A stretch of DNA of 5,516 nucleotides from Rhodospirillales bacterium (GTDB lineage: Bacteria; Pseudomonadota; Alphaproteobacteria; Rhodospirillales_A; Casp-alpha2): positions 1 through 5,516 of the forward strand of contig JAESSX010000169.1 in the NCBI GenBank assembly GCA_016763915.1, in the 5' to 3' direction. Positions 1 to 4,885 of this stretch are shown piece after piece. The notes under the pieces were generated by a model. That model saw nothing but the letters and a program-made list of their open reading frames with translations, did no database searches and was not told the DNA's origin. The number at the start of each line of letters is the position of its first letter. Within the stretch, counting starts at the first letter, position 1. The translations under genes were made by a program, and so were the position numbers.

Positions 1-14
1 GGTCCGCGCCTCCA
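1..14 (+). tRNA. tRNA-Cys, 3' end only (truncated by window start)
   Basis: The first 14 bases look like the 3' end of a tRNA. Positions 4-10 (CCGCGCC) fit the 3' strand of an acceptor stem, T at 11 fits the discriminator base, and CCA follows at 12-14. The sequence CGCGCC-T-CCA closely matches the end of bacterial tRNA-Cys, whose acceptor stem is GGCGCG-rich and whose discriminator is U. Only seven bases separate it from the tRNA-Asn, as expected for a co-transcribed tandem. The rest of the molecule, including the anticodon, lies outside the window, so the cysteine identity is an inference from the acceptor end alone. Confidence 0.6.
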
Positions 15-21
15 GTGTTAA

Positions 22-97
22 TCCGGCGTAGTTCAGTTGGTAGAACGGTGGACTGTTAATCCATATGTCGCTGGTTCGAGTCCAGCCGCCGGAGCCA
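22..97 (+). tRNA. tRNA-Asn (anticodon GTT)
   Basis: A complete cloverleaf can be drawn. The acceptor stem pairs 22-28 with 87-93 (TCCGGCG/CGCCGGA). The anticodon stem pairs 48-52 with 60-64 and the anticodon is GTT at 55-57. The T stem pairs 70-74 with 82-86 around TTCGAGT. The discriminator is G94 and CCA (95-97) is encoded in the DNA. The D-arm, anticodon loop and T-arm closely match known bacterial tRNA-Asn. It decodes AAC and AAU. No promoter is visible in the 21 bases upstream, so it is probably transcribed with the preceding tRNA and ends at the terminator just downstream. Confidence 0.98.
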
Positions 98-103
98 GTT
101 ACT

Positions 104-143
104 ACAAGGTCCTAGCCGGAAACGGCTAGGGCCTTGTTTGTTT
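104..143 (+). terminator. Rho-independent terminator of the tRNA unit
   Basis: Positions 104-118 pair with 123-137 in a 15-bp stem with one G-U wobble (110/131), capped by a GAAA tetraloop (119-122). A T-rich run (TTTGTTT) follows at 137-143. It starts six bases after the tRNA CCA end, as expected for the end of the tRNA-Cys/tRNA-Asn transcript. Confidence 0.9.
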
Positions 144-360
144 CGTGATACGCTCAACATCGTCAAGCCGATGACCCCGGGCTTCCTGAACGACCTCCTG
201 GCCAGGCTCGAATAGCCCAGGCCGCCGAATTAAATAATACCAATTTGCTTGACTTACCGGGCCTGGGACCGCATTTACCGGCTACACATTGTCTCGCGAT
301 TGCGCGAAGAGCCGCTGACCGGCGGCATTTTTCCCGGGAACAATAATCAAAAACTTTTCG

Positions 361-378
361 CTCCGGCCGCGCCCGGAG
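361..378 (+). promoter_or_regulatory. Hairpin in helicase upstream region
   Basis: CTCCGG (361-366) pairs perfectly with CCGGAG (373-378) over a six-base loop. A purine-rich GAAGGAAAAA tract follows, not a T-run, so this is not a classical terminator. It would lie in the 5' leader if transcription of the helicase starts upstream of it. Confidence 0.35.
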
Positions 379-413
379 AAGGAAAAACCTCGGGGTTCGG
401 CTGCGTCCGGGGT

Positions 414-453
414 CTGATCGTCCTGGATCGTTTTGATCCAAGACCTGAATCAG
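414..453 (+). promoter_or_regulatory. Extended imperfect stem-loop in helicase leader
   Basis: The core is TGGATC (424-429) pairing with GATCCA (435-440) around a GTTTT loop. Outside one mismatch, GTC (420-422) pairs with GAC (442-444). After an asymmetric internal loop, CTGAT (414-418) pairs with ATCAG (449-453). An alternative outer pairing, GGTCT (411-415) with AGACC (441-445), would compete with it. No T-run follows. Such a structure about 57 bases upstream of an RNA helicase start could be a self-regulatory leader element, which is an inference. Confidence 0.4.
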
Positions 454-497
454 CCCCCCTTGAATAAGACGCCGTCCTTACCGCCGGGTATATTTTT

Positions 498-502
498 AAG
501 GA
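498..502 (+). promoter_or_regulatory. Ribosome binding site of the helicase gene (decides the GTG start)
   Basis: AAGGA at 498-502 is a good Shine-Dalgarno match seven bases before GTG at 510. The Q-motif phenylalanine occurs five residues after this start, as usual in the family. This supports GTG as the true initiation codon; no alternative ATG is nearby. Confidence 0.8.
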
Positions 503-509
503 TACCTAC

Positions 510-1781
510 GTGACCAATAATACTTTCTCGGACCTCGGCCTTGCCGAGCCGATCCAGCGTGCTTTGAATGACAGAAACCACACCACGCCGACGCCGATCC
601 AGCGCCAGGCCATCCCCGAACTTCTGGCCGGCCGGGATGTGATGGGCATCGCCCAGACCGGCACCGGCAAGACGGGGGCCTTCGCGCTGCCCATTCTGCA
701 CCAGCTTTCCCGAAAGCACGGACATGACGGGCCGAACGCGCCGCGCAGCCCGCGCGCCCTGATCCTGGCCCCGACCCGCGAGCTGGCGATCCAGATCGGC
801 GAAGAGGTGCGCGCCTACGGCAAACATCTCCATTTGCGCCATACCGTGATCTTCGGCGGCGTCAGCCAGAAGCCGCAGGTGGGCGCGCTCGCCCGCGGCA
901 TCGATATCGTCATCGCTACGCCCGGCCGCCTGCTCGACCTCATGAACCAGAGGCTGATCAAGCTCGACAGGGTCGAATTCCTGGTCCTCGACGAGGCCGA
1001 CCGGATGCTCGACATGGGCTTCGTGCGCGACGTCCGCAAGATCATCGCGGCGGTGCCTGAAAAACGCCAGTCGCTATTGTTTTCGGCCACCATGGCGGGC
1101 GAAATCACGCGCCTCTCGGGCGATATCCTGGTTGACCCGGTGCGTGTCGAGGTGACGCCCCAGGCGACGCCGATCGAGCGCATCAAGCAGAGCATCTACC
1201 ACGTTCCCGCGGCCGAAAAGACCGCCTTGCTGGCCAGCATCATGGACGACCCCGCGTTGTCCAGGGTGATCGTGTTCACGCGTACCAAGCACCGCGCCAA
1301 CCGCGTCGCCGACAAACTCGGCAAATGCGGCGTCGACGCCGAGGCGATCCATGGCAACAAGTCCCAGGGTGCGCGCCAGCGCGCCCTCAAACGGTTCCGC
1401 GACGGCGACGCCCGGGTCCTGGTGGCGACCGATATCGCGGCCCGGGGCATCGACATCGACGGCGTCACCCATGTCATCAACTACGAGCTTCCCAACCTGC
1501 CGGAAAGCTACGTCCACCGCATCGGGCGGACGGCGCGGGCCGGCGCCACCGGAGCAGCGTTCTCGTTCTGCGACCCGGCCGAGCGCGGCTACCTGCGCGA
1601 CATCGAACGCCTGATCCAATGCCGGCTGACGGTAATCGGGGAAGAGCCCCCCGTGGGCTCGTCCGACGGCTTGGACAAGGGCAAATCCAAGGCCCCCCGT
1701 GGTGAACCCCGGCACAAGCGCGGCCGGCGCCGCGGCGGCCGCAATCGCAAGCAACACGCCCCCCAAGGCGCCGGCGCATAA
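510..1781 (+). CDS. rhlE: DEAD-box ATP-dependent RNA helicase, RhlE type
   Basis: A 423-residue protein with the full set of DEAD-box motifs in order. These are the Q motif (F6 and TPIQ at 28-31), motif I AQTGTGKT (48-55), Ia PTREL (88-92), Ib TPGR (137-140), II DEAD (161-164), III SAT (192-194), IV VIVFTRT (253-259), [12 protein letters not shown] (306-316) and [12 protein letters not shown] (336-345). A short arginine/glycine-rich basic tail (about 389-423) follows, typical of RhlE-like helicases and likely to bind RNA. The protein is cytoplasmic and unwinds short RNA duplexes using ATP; relatives act in ribosome assembly, RNA decay and cold adaptation. No catalytic residue is missing and the length is normal for the group. 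The gene appears monocistronic, with gene-free regions on both sides. The RhlE subfamily assignment is by overall resemblance; the DEAD-box identity is certain. Confidence 0.96.
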   Translation: MTNNTFSDLGLAEPIQRALNDRNHTTPTPIQRQAIPELLAGRDVMGIAQTGTGKTGAFALPILHQLSRKHGHDGPNAPRSPRALILAPTRELAIQIGEEVRAYGKHLHLRHTVIFGGVSQKPQVGALARGIDIVIATPGRLLDLMNQRLIKLDRVEFLVLDEADRMLDMGFVRDVRKIIAAVPEKRQSLLFSATMAGEITRLSGDILVDPVRVEVTPQATPIERIKQSIYHVPAAEKTALLASIMDDPALSRVIVFTRTKHRANRVADKLGKCGVDAEAIHGNKSQGARQRALKRFRDGDARVLVATDIAARGIDIDGVTHVINYELPNLPESYVHRIGRTARAGATGAAFSFCDPAERGYLRDIERLIQCRLTVIGEEPPVGSSDGLDKGKSKAPRGEPRHKRGRRRGGRNRKQHAPQGAGA

Positions 1782-1843
1782 GCTAGCCGCGGCCGGGTAG
1801 CGCGCACCCCTTTTCGATATATCCCTGCGAATACACGGATGAA

Positions 1844-1867
1844 GCCGGGCCCAAACCAGGGTCCGGC
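1844..1867 (+). terminator. GC-rich hairpin downstream of helicase, possible terminator
   Basis: GCCGGGCCC (1844-1852) pairs with GGGTCCGGC (1859-1867) with one G-U wobble around a six-base loop. It starts about 60 bases after the helicase stop. No T-run follows, so it is not a textbook intrinsic terminator. It may stabilise the mRNA 3' end or assist termination. It shares its last bases with the overlapping hairpin at 1866-1895. Confidence 0.4.
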
Positions 1868-1895
1868 GGCGCCCCCCCCTTGCCTTCGGCGCCGC
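1866..1895 (+). other. Second, overlapping GC-rich hairpin after helicase
   Basis: GCGGCGCC (1866-1873) pairs with GGCGCCGC (1888-1895) around a 14-base pyrimidine-rich loop. It overlaps the foot of the previous hairpin by two bases, so full forms of both cannot coexist. No T-run follows. Confidence 0.35.
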
Positions 1896-2094
1896 ACCTC
1901 TTAAGCGCGATGATAACGCCCGATAGGGATCGCCCCTTGCTGTCAGGCTACCCCTAAGCCTTGTCCGCTGAACCCACCGTCACGGCCCAGTTGCGGCAGA
2001 AAAACGCTTGCGAAAATCCACTTTGCAAAATGCCCTTTTTAAGCTCCTGGATTCTCCCGGCTGAAATCTTTCTTATTCAAAAGACACGTCAACA

Positions 2095-2120
2095 TATTGA
2101 AATAACTTTGTTTTTCAATA
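2095..2120. promoter_or_regulatory. Perfect 8-bp dyad, candidate operator
   Basis: TATTGAAA (2095-2102) and TTTCAATA (2113-2120) are perfect inverted copies separated by ten bases. The size and spacing suit a dimeric DNA-binding regulator. It overlaps or abuts both candidate promoters. AT-rich DNA produces such dyads by chance, so confidence is limited. Confidence 0.4.
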
Positions 2121-2130
2121 AATCCGATGG
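2103..2130 (+). promoter_or_regulatory. Weak sigma-28 (FliA)-like promoter candidate
   Basis: TAACTTTG (2103-2110), 12 bases, then TCCGATGG (2123-2130) resembles the flagellar/chemotaxis sigma-28 pattern TAAAGTTT-N11-GCCGATAA. The CCGAT core matches but both boxes carry mismatches and the spacing is one base long. It is listed because a chemotaxis gene pair follows. Whether the host has a FliA sigma factor cannot be seen. Confidence 0.2.
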
Positions 2131-2139
2131 AAATGTAAT
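2112..2139 (+). promoter_or_regulatory. Candidate sigma-70-type promoter for PAS/MCP genes
   Basis: TTTTCA (2112-2117, four of six to TTGACA), a 16-base spacer, and TGTAAT (2134-2139, five of six to TATAAT). It would start transcription near 2146 and give a leader of roughly 130 bases containing the 2226-2250 hairpin. The match is only moderate. Confidence 0.3.
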
Positions 2140-2149
2140 GACACATTTC
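2130..2149. promoter_or_regulatory. Perfect 7-bp dyad over the candidate -10 region
   Basis: GAAATGT (2130-2136) and ACATTTC (2143-2149) are perfect inverted copies with a six-base centre, giving a 20-bp palindrome. It covers the candidate -10 box at 2134-2139, a position where a bound repressor would block transcription. The regulator is unknown. Confidence 0.4.
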
Positions 2150-2225
2150 GAAACACGTCCGAATTTTTCTGAAATTAATTACCCTTTATGTTCTTAGGGG
2201 TTCTTGGAGGGGTATAGCCCTTCGG

Positions 2226-2250
2226 TCTGGTATTTTGCTCAAATACCAGA
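2226..2250 (+). promoter_or_regulatory. Stem-loop in the leader of the PAS gene
   Basis: TCTGGTATTT (2226-2235) and AAATACCAGA (2241-2250) form a perfect 10-bp stem with loop TGCTC. It ends 13 bases before the ribosome binding site and is followed by an A-rich tract, so it is not a terminator on this strand. It may stabilise the mRNA, affect translation, or be a protein operator. Confidence 0.5.
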
Positions 2251-2263
2251 GAAAAATTTAAAC

Positions 2264-2268
2264 GGAGG
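2264..2268 (+). promoter_or_regulatory. Strong ribosome binding site of the PAS gene
   Basis: GGAGG at 2264-2268, five bases before ATG at 2274, in an unstructured A-rich context. It is the strongest Shine-Dalgarno sequence in the window and suggests efficient translation of the PAS protein relative to the downstream receptor (AAGGA). Confidence 0.85.
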
Positions 2269-2273
2269 CAAAC

Positions 2274-2798
2274 ATGCCGAGAGATACCAGTTTAACCGGC
2301 GTCGAGCGTTTTTTCGAAGATGATGAGATCATCGTTAGCAAGACCGACCTCAAGGGGCACGTCACCTACGCCAACCGCGTTTTCCTTAGGATGGCCGGTT
2401 ACACAGACCAGGAAATCCTGGGACAGCCCCACAGCATCATCCGCCACCCGGAAATGCCCCGATGCATTTTCAAGCTGCTTTGGGACACCCTGGGAAGCGG
2501 CAAGGAAATTTTTGCATACGTGATCAACCGCTCGGCCAACGGCGATCATTATTGGGTTCTGGCCCATGTCACGCCCAGCTACGACGGCTCGGGGAACGTC
2601 ACCGGATACCATTCCAGCCGCCGCACCGCCGAACGGTCGGTGTTGGATAACACCATCATCCCCCCTTACAAATCCTTGTTGGAAGAAGAGCAACGCCACA
2701 CCGACCGCAAGGCCGGAATGCAAAGCTCGTTCGACATGGTGCTCAATCTTTTGAAGGATAAAGGGATGGACTACGACGAATTGGTCTTCTCCCTGTAG
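2274..2798 (+). CDS. Stand-alone Aer/CetB-type PAS sensor protein (probable FAD-binding redox sensor)
   Basis: A 174-residue soluble protein. Residues about 15-120 form a PAS domain that aligns with the N-terminal PAS domain of E. coli Aer as I remember it, with identical numbering. Shared residues include N34, GQPH (50-53), R57, H58, P59, W70, N85, and NGDHYW (89-94). Several of these line or support the FAD pocket in Aer. Differences are E60 for D60 and I79 for the flavin-pocket tryptophan W79. The tail (about 128-174) is helical and charged, with no membrane segment and no signalling domain. The gene lies 40 bases ahead of a chemoreceptor gene that has no sensor domain, so the two probably form one receptor that senses redox or oxygen state, comparable to Campylobacter CetB/CetA. 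PAS identity is firm; FAD as cofactor is inferred. Confidence 0.93.
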   Translation: MPRDTSLTGVERFFEDDEIIVSKTDLKGHVTYANRVFLRMAGYTDQEILGQPHSIIRHPEMPRCIFKLLWDTLGSGKEIFAYVINRSANGDHYWVLAHVTPSYDGSGNVTGYHSSRRTAERSVLDNTIIPPYKSLLEEEQRHTDRKAGMQSSFDMVLNLLKDKGMDYDELVFSL

Positions 2799-2825
2799 CC
2801 GGGTAGCCGGGAAACGGGACGGAAA

Positions 2826-2830
2826 AAGGA
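2826..2830 (+). promoter_or_regulatory. Ribosome binding site of the chemoreceptor gene
   Basis: AAGGA at 2826-2830, eight bases before ATG at 2839. It favours the first of four in-frame ATG codons (2839, 2851, 2863, 2875), which are spaced 12 bases apart by the tandem repeat here. The later ATGs are too far from this site. Confidence 0.7.
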
Positions 2831-2837
2831 ACGAATC

Positions 2838-2885
2838 GATGAACGATACGATGAGCGAACCGATGATCGAACCGATGGACGAGCC
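2838..2885 (+). repeat. 12-bp tandem repeat across the chemoreceptor start codon
   Basis: Three close copies of a 12-bp unit, GATGAGCGAACC (2850-2861), GATGATCGAACC (2862-2873) and GATGGACGAGCC (2874-2885), follow a degenerate fourth copy, GATGAACGATAC (2838-2849, nine of twelve). The frame is kept, so the protein begins [16 protein letters not shown]. The bases just upstream (2826-2837), which contain the Shine-Dalgarno sequence, still match the unit at eight of twelve positions, suggesting an even older copy. Confidence 0.85.
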
Positions 2886-4020
2886 GACGTCAGGCATTTC
2901 CAAGGCGCTGGCCGTTTGTCAGGCTGCCGCCAGCGGTAATCTGGAACCCCGCATCACCAACATTCAGGAAGACGGTGAATTGGGGGAACTGTTGAACAGC
3001 ATCAACGACGTGATCGACCGGGTTGAGGCTTTCGTCCGCGAGGCCGGAACCAGCATCGAATATGTCAGCAACAAGAAATTCTTCCGCACCATTTCCGAAA
3101 AGGGAATGCTCGGCAGTTTCAAGCAGGTATCCGGTGTGATTAACCGGTCCACCATGTCCACCGGCAAATGGGTGACCACCTTTACCAAGGCCGCCAACGA
3201 CTTTGAAACGGAAATGTCCGAAGTGGTGGAATCGGTCTCAACCTCGGCCTCGACGCTGCTGAGCACCGCCGATTCCATGGGAACGGCCGCGAAAACCACC
3301 CTCGATCAGTCTTCGTCCGTCGCCGCGGCGGCCGAACAGGCATCCGCCAACGTCCAGACCGTGGCGTCCGCGGCGGAGGAACTGGCTTCGTCCATCAACG
3401 AAATCAGCGACCAGATCACCCAGTCGACGAAAATGGCCGGCCAGGCGGTCGAGGAGGCCGAGCAAACGAATGAGCAGATCGAAGGCCTGACCAAGGCGGC
3501 CCAGGAAATCGGCAACGTCGTCGATTTCATCAAGGACATTGCCGGACAGACCAACCTTCTGGCCCTCAACGCCACGATCGAGGCCGCCCGCGCCGGCGAC
3601 GCCGGAAAGGGATTAGCCGTTGTCGCCAACGAGGTGAAATCCCTGGCCGGTCAAACGGCCAAGGCGACCGAGGAAATCGCCAACCAGGTGTCGTCCATCC
3701 AAAACGCCACCGACGGCGCGGTCAAAGCGATCGCCGAAATTTCGCTATCCATCAAGTCCCTCAACGAAAGCTCCACCGCCGTTGCCGCCGCTGTCGAGGA
3801 ACAGGGTGCCGCGACCCGTGAGATCGCCCGCAACGTGGAGGAGGCCTCCACCGGCACCAGTGAAGTGACGCAAAACATCGCCGTCGTCAGCGAAGCCGCC
3901 GGCCAGGCCGATCAGGCCTCCAGTCAGGTGCTGGACGCCGCTAACGGGCTGAGCAGCGAAAGCGAACGCCTCAAGACCGGGATCGAATCCTTCCTGACCG
4001 AACTTCGCAAGGCGCTTTAG
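2839..4020 (+). CDS. Soluble methyl-accepting chemotaxis protein (signalling subunit of split energy-taxis receptor)
   Basis: A 393-residue protein with no hydrophobic segment long enough to cross the membrane, so it is predicted to be cytoplasmic. After a repeated MxEP-type N-terminus, residues about 18-70 look HAMP-like (GNLEPRI, then [13 protein letters not shown]). A linker with [16 protein letters not shown] (79-94) follows. Residues about 120-390 form the long MCP antiparallel coiled coil. Its conserved hairpin tip (about 230-270, [21 protein letters not shown]) contacts CheA and CheW. Likely methylation sites fit the consensus around E180-E181 (ASAAEELAS) and E320-E321 ([10 protein letters not shown]). 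No C-terminal CheR-docking pentapeptide is present. It lacks a sensor domain; the PAS protein encoded just upstream is the obvious input partner. The family is certain; the partnership is inferred from gene order and from the Aer and CetA/CetB precedents. Confidence 0.95.
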   Translation: MNDTMSEPMIEPMDEPTSGISKALAVCQAAASGNLEPRITNIQEDGELGELLNSINDVIDRVEAFVREAGTSIEYVSNKKFFRTISEKGMLGSFKQVSGVINRSTMSTGKWVTTFTKAANDFETEMSEVVESVSTSASTLLSTADSMGTAAKTTLDQSSSVAAAAEQASANVQTVASAAEELASSINEISDQITQSTKMAGQAVEEAEQTNEQIEGLTKAAQEIGNVVDFIKDIAGQTNLLALNATIEAARAGDAGKGLAVVANEVKSLAGQTAKATEEIANQVSSIQNATDGAVKAIAEISLSIKSLNESSTAVAAAVEEQGAATREIARNVEEASTGTSEVTQNIAVVSEAAGQADQASSQVLDAANGLSSESERLKTGIESFLTELRKAL

Positions 4021-4094
4021 GTGGCGCAGTCCACAAGCCGGAAAACCTTCGATTCATTGCCTTTATCCCCGCCACGGGGCACCATCGAAAGGTT

Positions 4095-4781
4095 ATGTCC
4101 GATTTTTACAAGTTTCCGATTGTCCTGATGGCCGGCATGGTAGCAGGAATACTGGCGGCACCCTCGGGCGCCGCCGCGAAGGCACGTTGCCCCAACATTC
4201 AGACTGAGCCCCGGATAACCCTGAAAACGAATCCCGGCAGGATCGTCTACAACAACACCCGTAACCGGTCGCAAATAAGCCGGTTGAAGTCCAAGCGCGG
4301 CGGCGCCGGAAAACGCGGCTGGCAGCCTATCGGACTGACGATTGGAAACCTCCAGTTCGGCATGGAGATAACCGTCCATATCCAGTCCCGTTCCAAGAAA
4401 AGCTATTGCGCAAAGATCGATGAGGTCCAGGCGAATTTGGGATTCGGCCGGATTACCGTCTATGTGGCCAAGCGTTACCGCAAAGGAAGCTGCCAATACC
4501 GGTCTATCCTCAATCACGAACGCGAACACATCGAAATCTTCCGCAACGCCCTGGCCGTGTACGCGCCGAAGGTGGAGCGCCGCCTGACCGAGGTGGCGGC
4601 CCGGCTGAAACCGGTCAGCGCGTTCACGGTGAAACGGGCGGTGAGCAAACTGCAAAAAACCCTGCACCGGGAAATGAAACCCCTGTTCACGGCGATGAAC
4701 ATGACTATAGATACCGATAACGACCGCATCGACACGATTAAGAATTACAAACGCGAACAGGCGCATTGTTCGGCATGGTAG
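4095..4781 (+). CDS. Predicted exported protein with HExxH zinc-peptidase motif
   Basis: A 228-residue protein. It begins with a short n-region and a hydrophobic stretch (about 7-28) ending in small residues (GAAAKA), a plausible Sec signal peptide with cleavage near 28-30. The mature part carries ILNHEREHIEIF (138-149), whose HEREH (141-145) fits the HExxH zinc-protease motif. Four cysteines (32, 105, 133, 225) are all in the exported part and could form two disulfides. Near the C-terminus, acidic residues D206, D208, D210 and D213 cluster. It may belong to a DUF922-like group of predicted zinc proteases, but I am not sure. The substrate is unknown. AAAGG sits only two bases before ATG 4095, which is unusually close; ATG 4128 or 4137 would shorten the signal peptide. 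The gene follows the chemoreceptor by 74 bases without a clear terminator, so co-transcription is possible. Confidence 0.82.
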   Translation: MSDFYKFPIVLMAGMVAGILAAPSGAAAKARCPNIQTEPRITLKTNPGRIVYNNTRNRSQISRLKSKRGGAGKRGWQPIGLTIGNLQFGMEITVHIQSRSKKSYCAKIDEVQANLGFGRITVYVAKRYRKGSCQYRSILNHEREHIEIFRNALAVYAPKVERRLTEVAARLKPVSAFTVKRAVSKLQKTLHREMKPLFTAMNMTIDTDNDRIDTIKNYKREQAHCSAW

Positions 4782-4885
4782 GAGTACACAGCACCTTGAC
4801 GCCCGCTGGCCTGGGCGCAAGACTATCTCAGCCGTTAGGCGGGCCTGGGTACGATGAGGTCCTGGAATCGAAAACTGGATGGAAA
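4782..4885. other. Short intergenic region before the coiled-coil gene
   Basis: About 100 bases. GCCCGC (4801-4806) could pair with GCGGGC (4839-4844) across a 32-base loop, too weak and without a T-run to call a terminator. TTGACG (4796-4801) resembles a -35 box, but the best -10-like sequence, GACTAT (4821-4826), is 19 bases away and poor. The reading frame of the downstream gene stays open through this region, so part of it could be coding if a TTG start at 4796 were used. Confidence 0.4.

Larger units (their letters stand above)
144..509. other. Gene-free region upstream of the helicase gene
   Basis: No gene with a convincing start, ribosome binding site or protein similarity is seen on either strand. 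At 141-215 one frame reads as a plausible protein tail ending in TAG (see findings), but it has no proper start. The rest probably holds the helicase promoter and a structured 5' leader. TTGACT at 249-254 could be a -35 box, but no good -10 box sits at the right distance. The GTATAT at 488-493 is too close to the start codon to be a -10 box with any usable leader. I cannot place the promoter with confidence. Confidence 0.5.
1896..2273. other. AT-rich intergenic regulatory region upstream of the PAS gene
   Basis: No convincing gene is present on either strand. From about 2030 to 2260 the base composition falls from the GC-rich local norm to clearly AT-rich. This stretch contains three perfect inverted repeats (2095-2120, 2130-2149 and 2226-2250), candidate promoter boxes and the ribosome binding site of the PAS gene. 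It is the likely control region of the PAS/chemoreceptor pair. Confidence 0.6.

Noticed and set aside
22..240. Attachment site of an integrated element at the tRNA-Asn 3' end
   Set aside because: No second copy of the tRNA 3' end and no integrase gene is seen in the window, and the native terminator is intact right after the tRNA.
249..467. Open frame of 72 codons on the + strand upstream of the helicase
   Set aside because: It starts at TTG without a ribosome binding site, its peptide shows no domain or family likeness, and it runs through the two hairpins of the probable leader.
1074..1766. Long minus-strand open frame (230 codons) opposite the helicase
   Set aside because: It lies wholly inside the helicase gene with all its motifs on the + strand. 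The peptide is low-complexity and typical of an antisense shadow in high-GC DNA.
1961..2197. Open frame of 78 codons on the + strand from a TTG in the AT-rich intergenic region
   Set aside because: There is no ribosome binding site before the TTG. The composition is unlike the neighbouring genes, the peptide resembles no family I know, and the frame crosses the dyads and candidate promoter of the PAS gene.
2206..2242. Sigma-54 promoter (GG-N10-GC) near TTGGAGGGGTATAGCC or CTGGTATTTTGC
   Set aside because: The distance between the GG and GC elements is wrong in both places, and the second is simply part of the hairpin.
4021..4075. Inverted repeat GTGGCG (4021-4026) / CGCCAC (4070-4075) as a terminator after the chemoreceptor
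   Set aside because: Only six base pairs with a loop of over 40 bases and no T-run, so it is likely chance.
4179..4190. Lipoprotein processing site at C32 of the HEREH protein
   Set aside because: The residues before the cysteine are KAR, with no lipobox (small residues after a leucine). An ordinary signal peptidase cut just before is more likely.
4017..4820. Long minus-strand open frame (267 codons) opposite the HEREH gene
   Set aside because: The + strand has a signal peptide, a HExxH motif and paired cysteines in a coherent protein. The minus frame shows no domain and is explained by GC-rich codon use keeping the opposite strand open.
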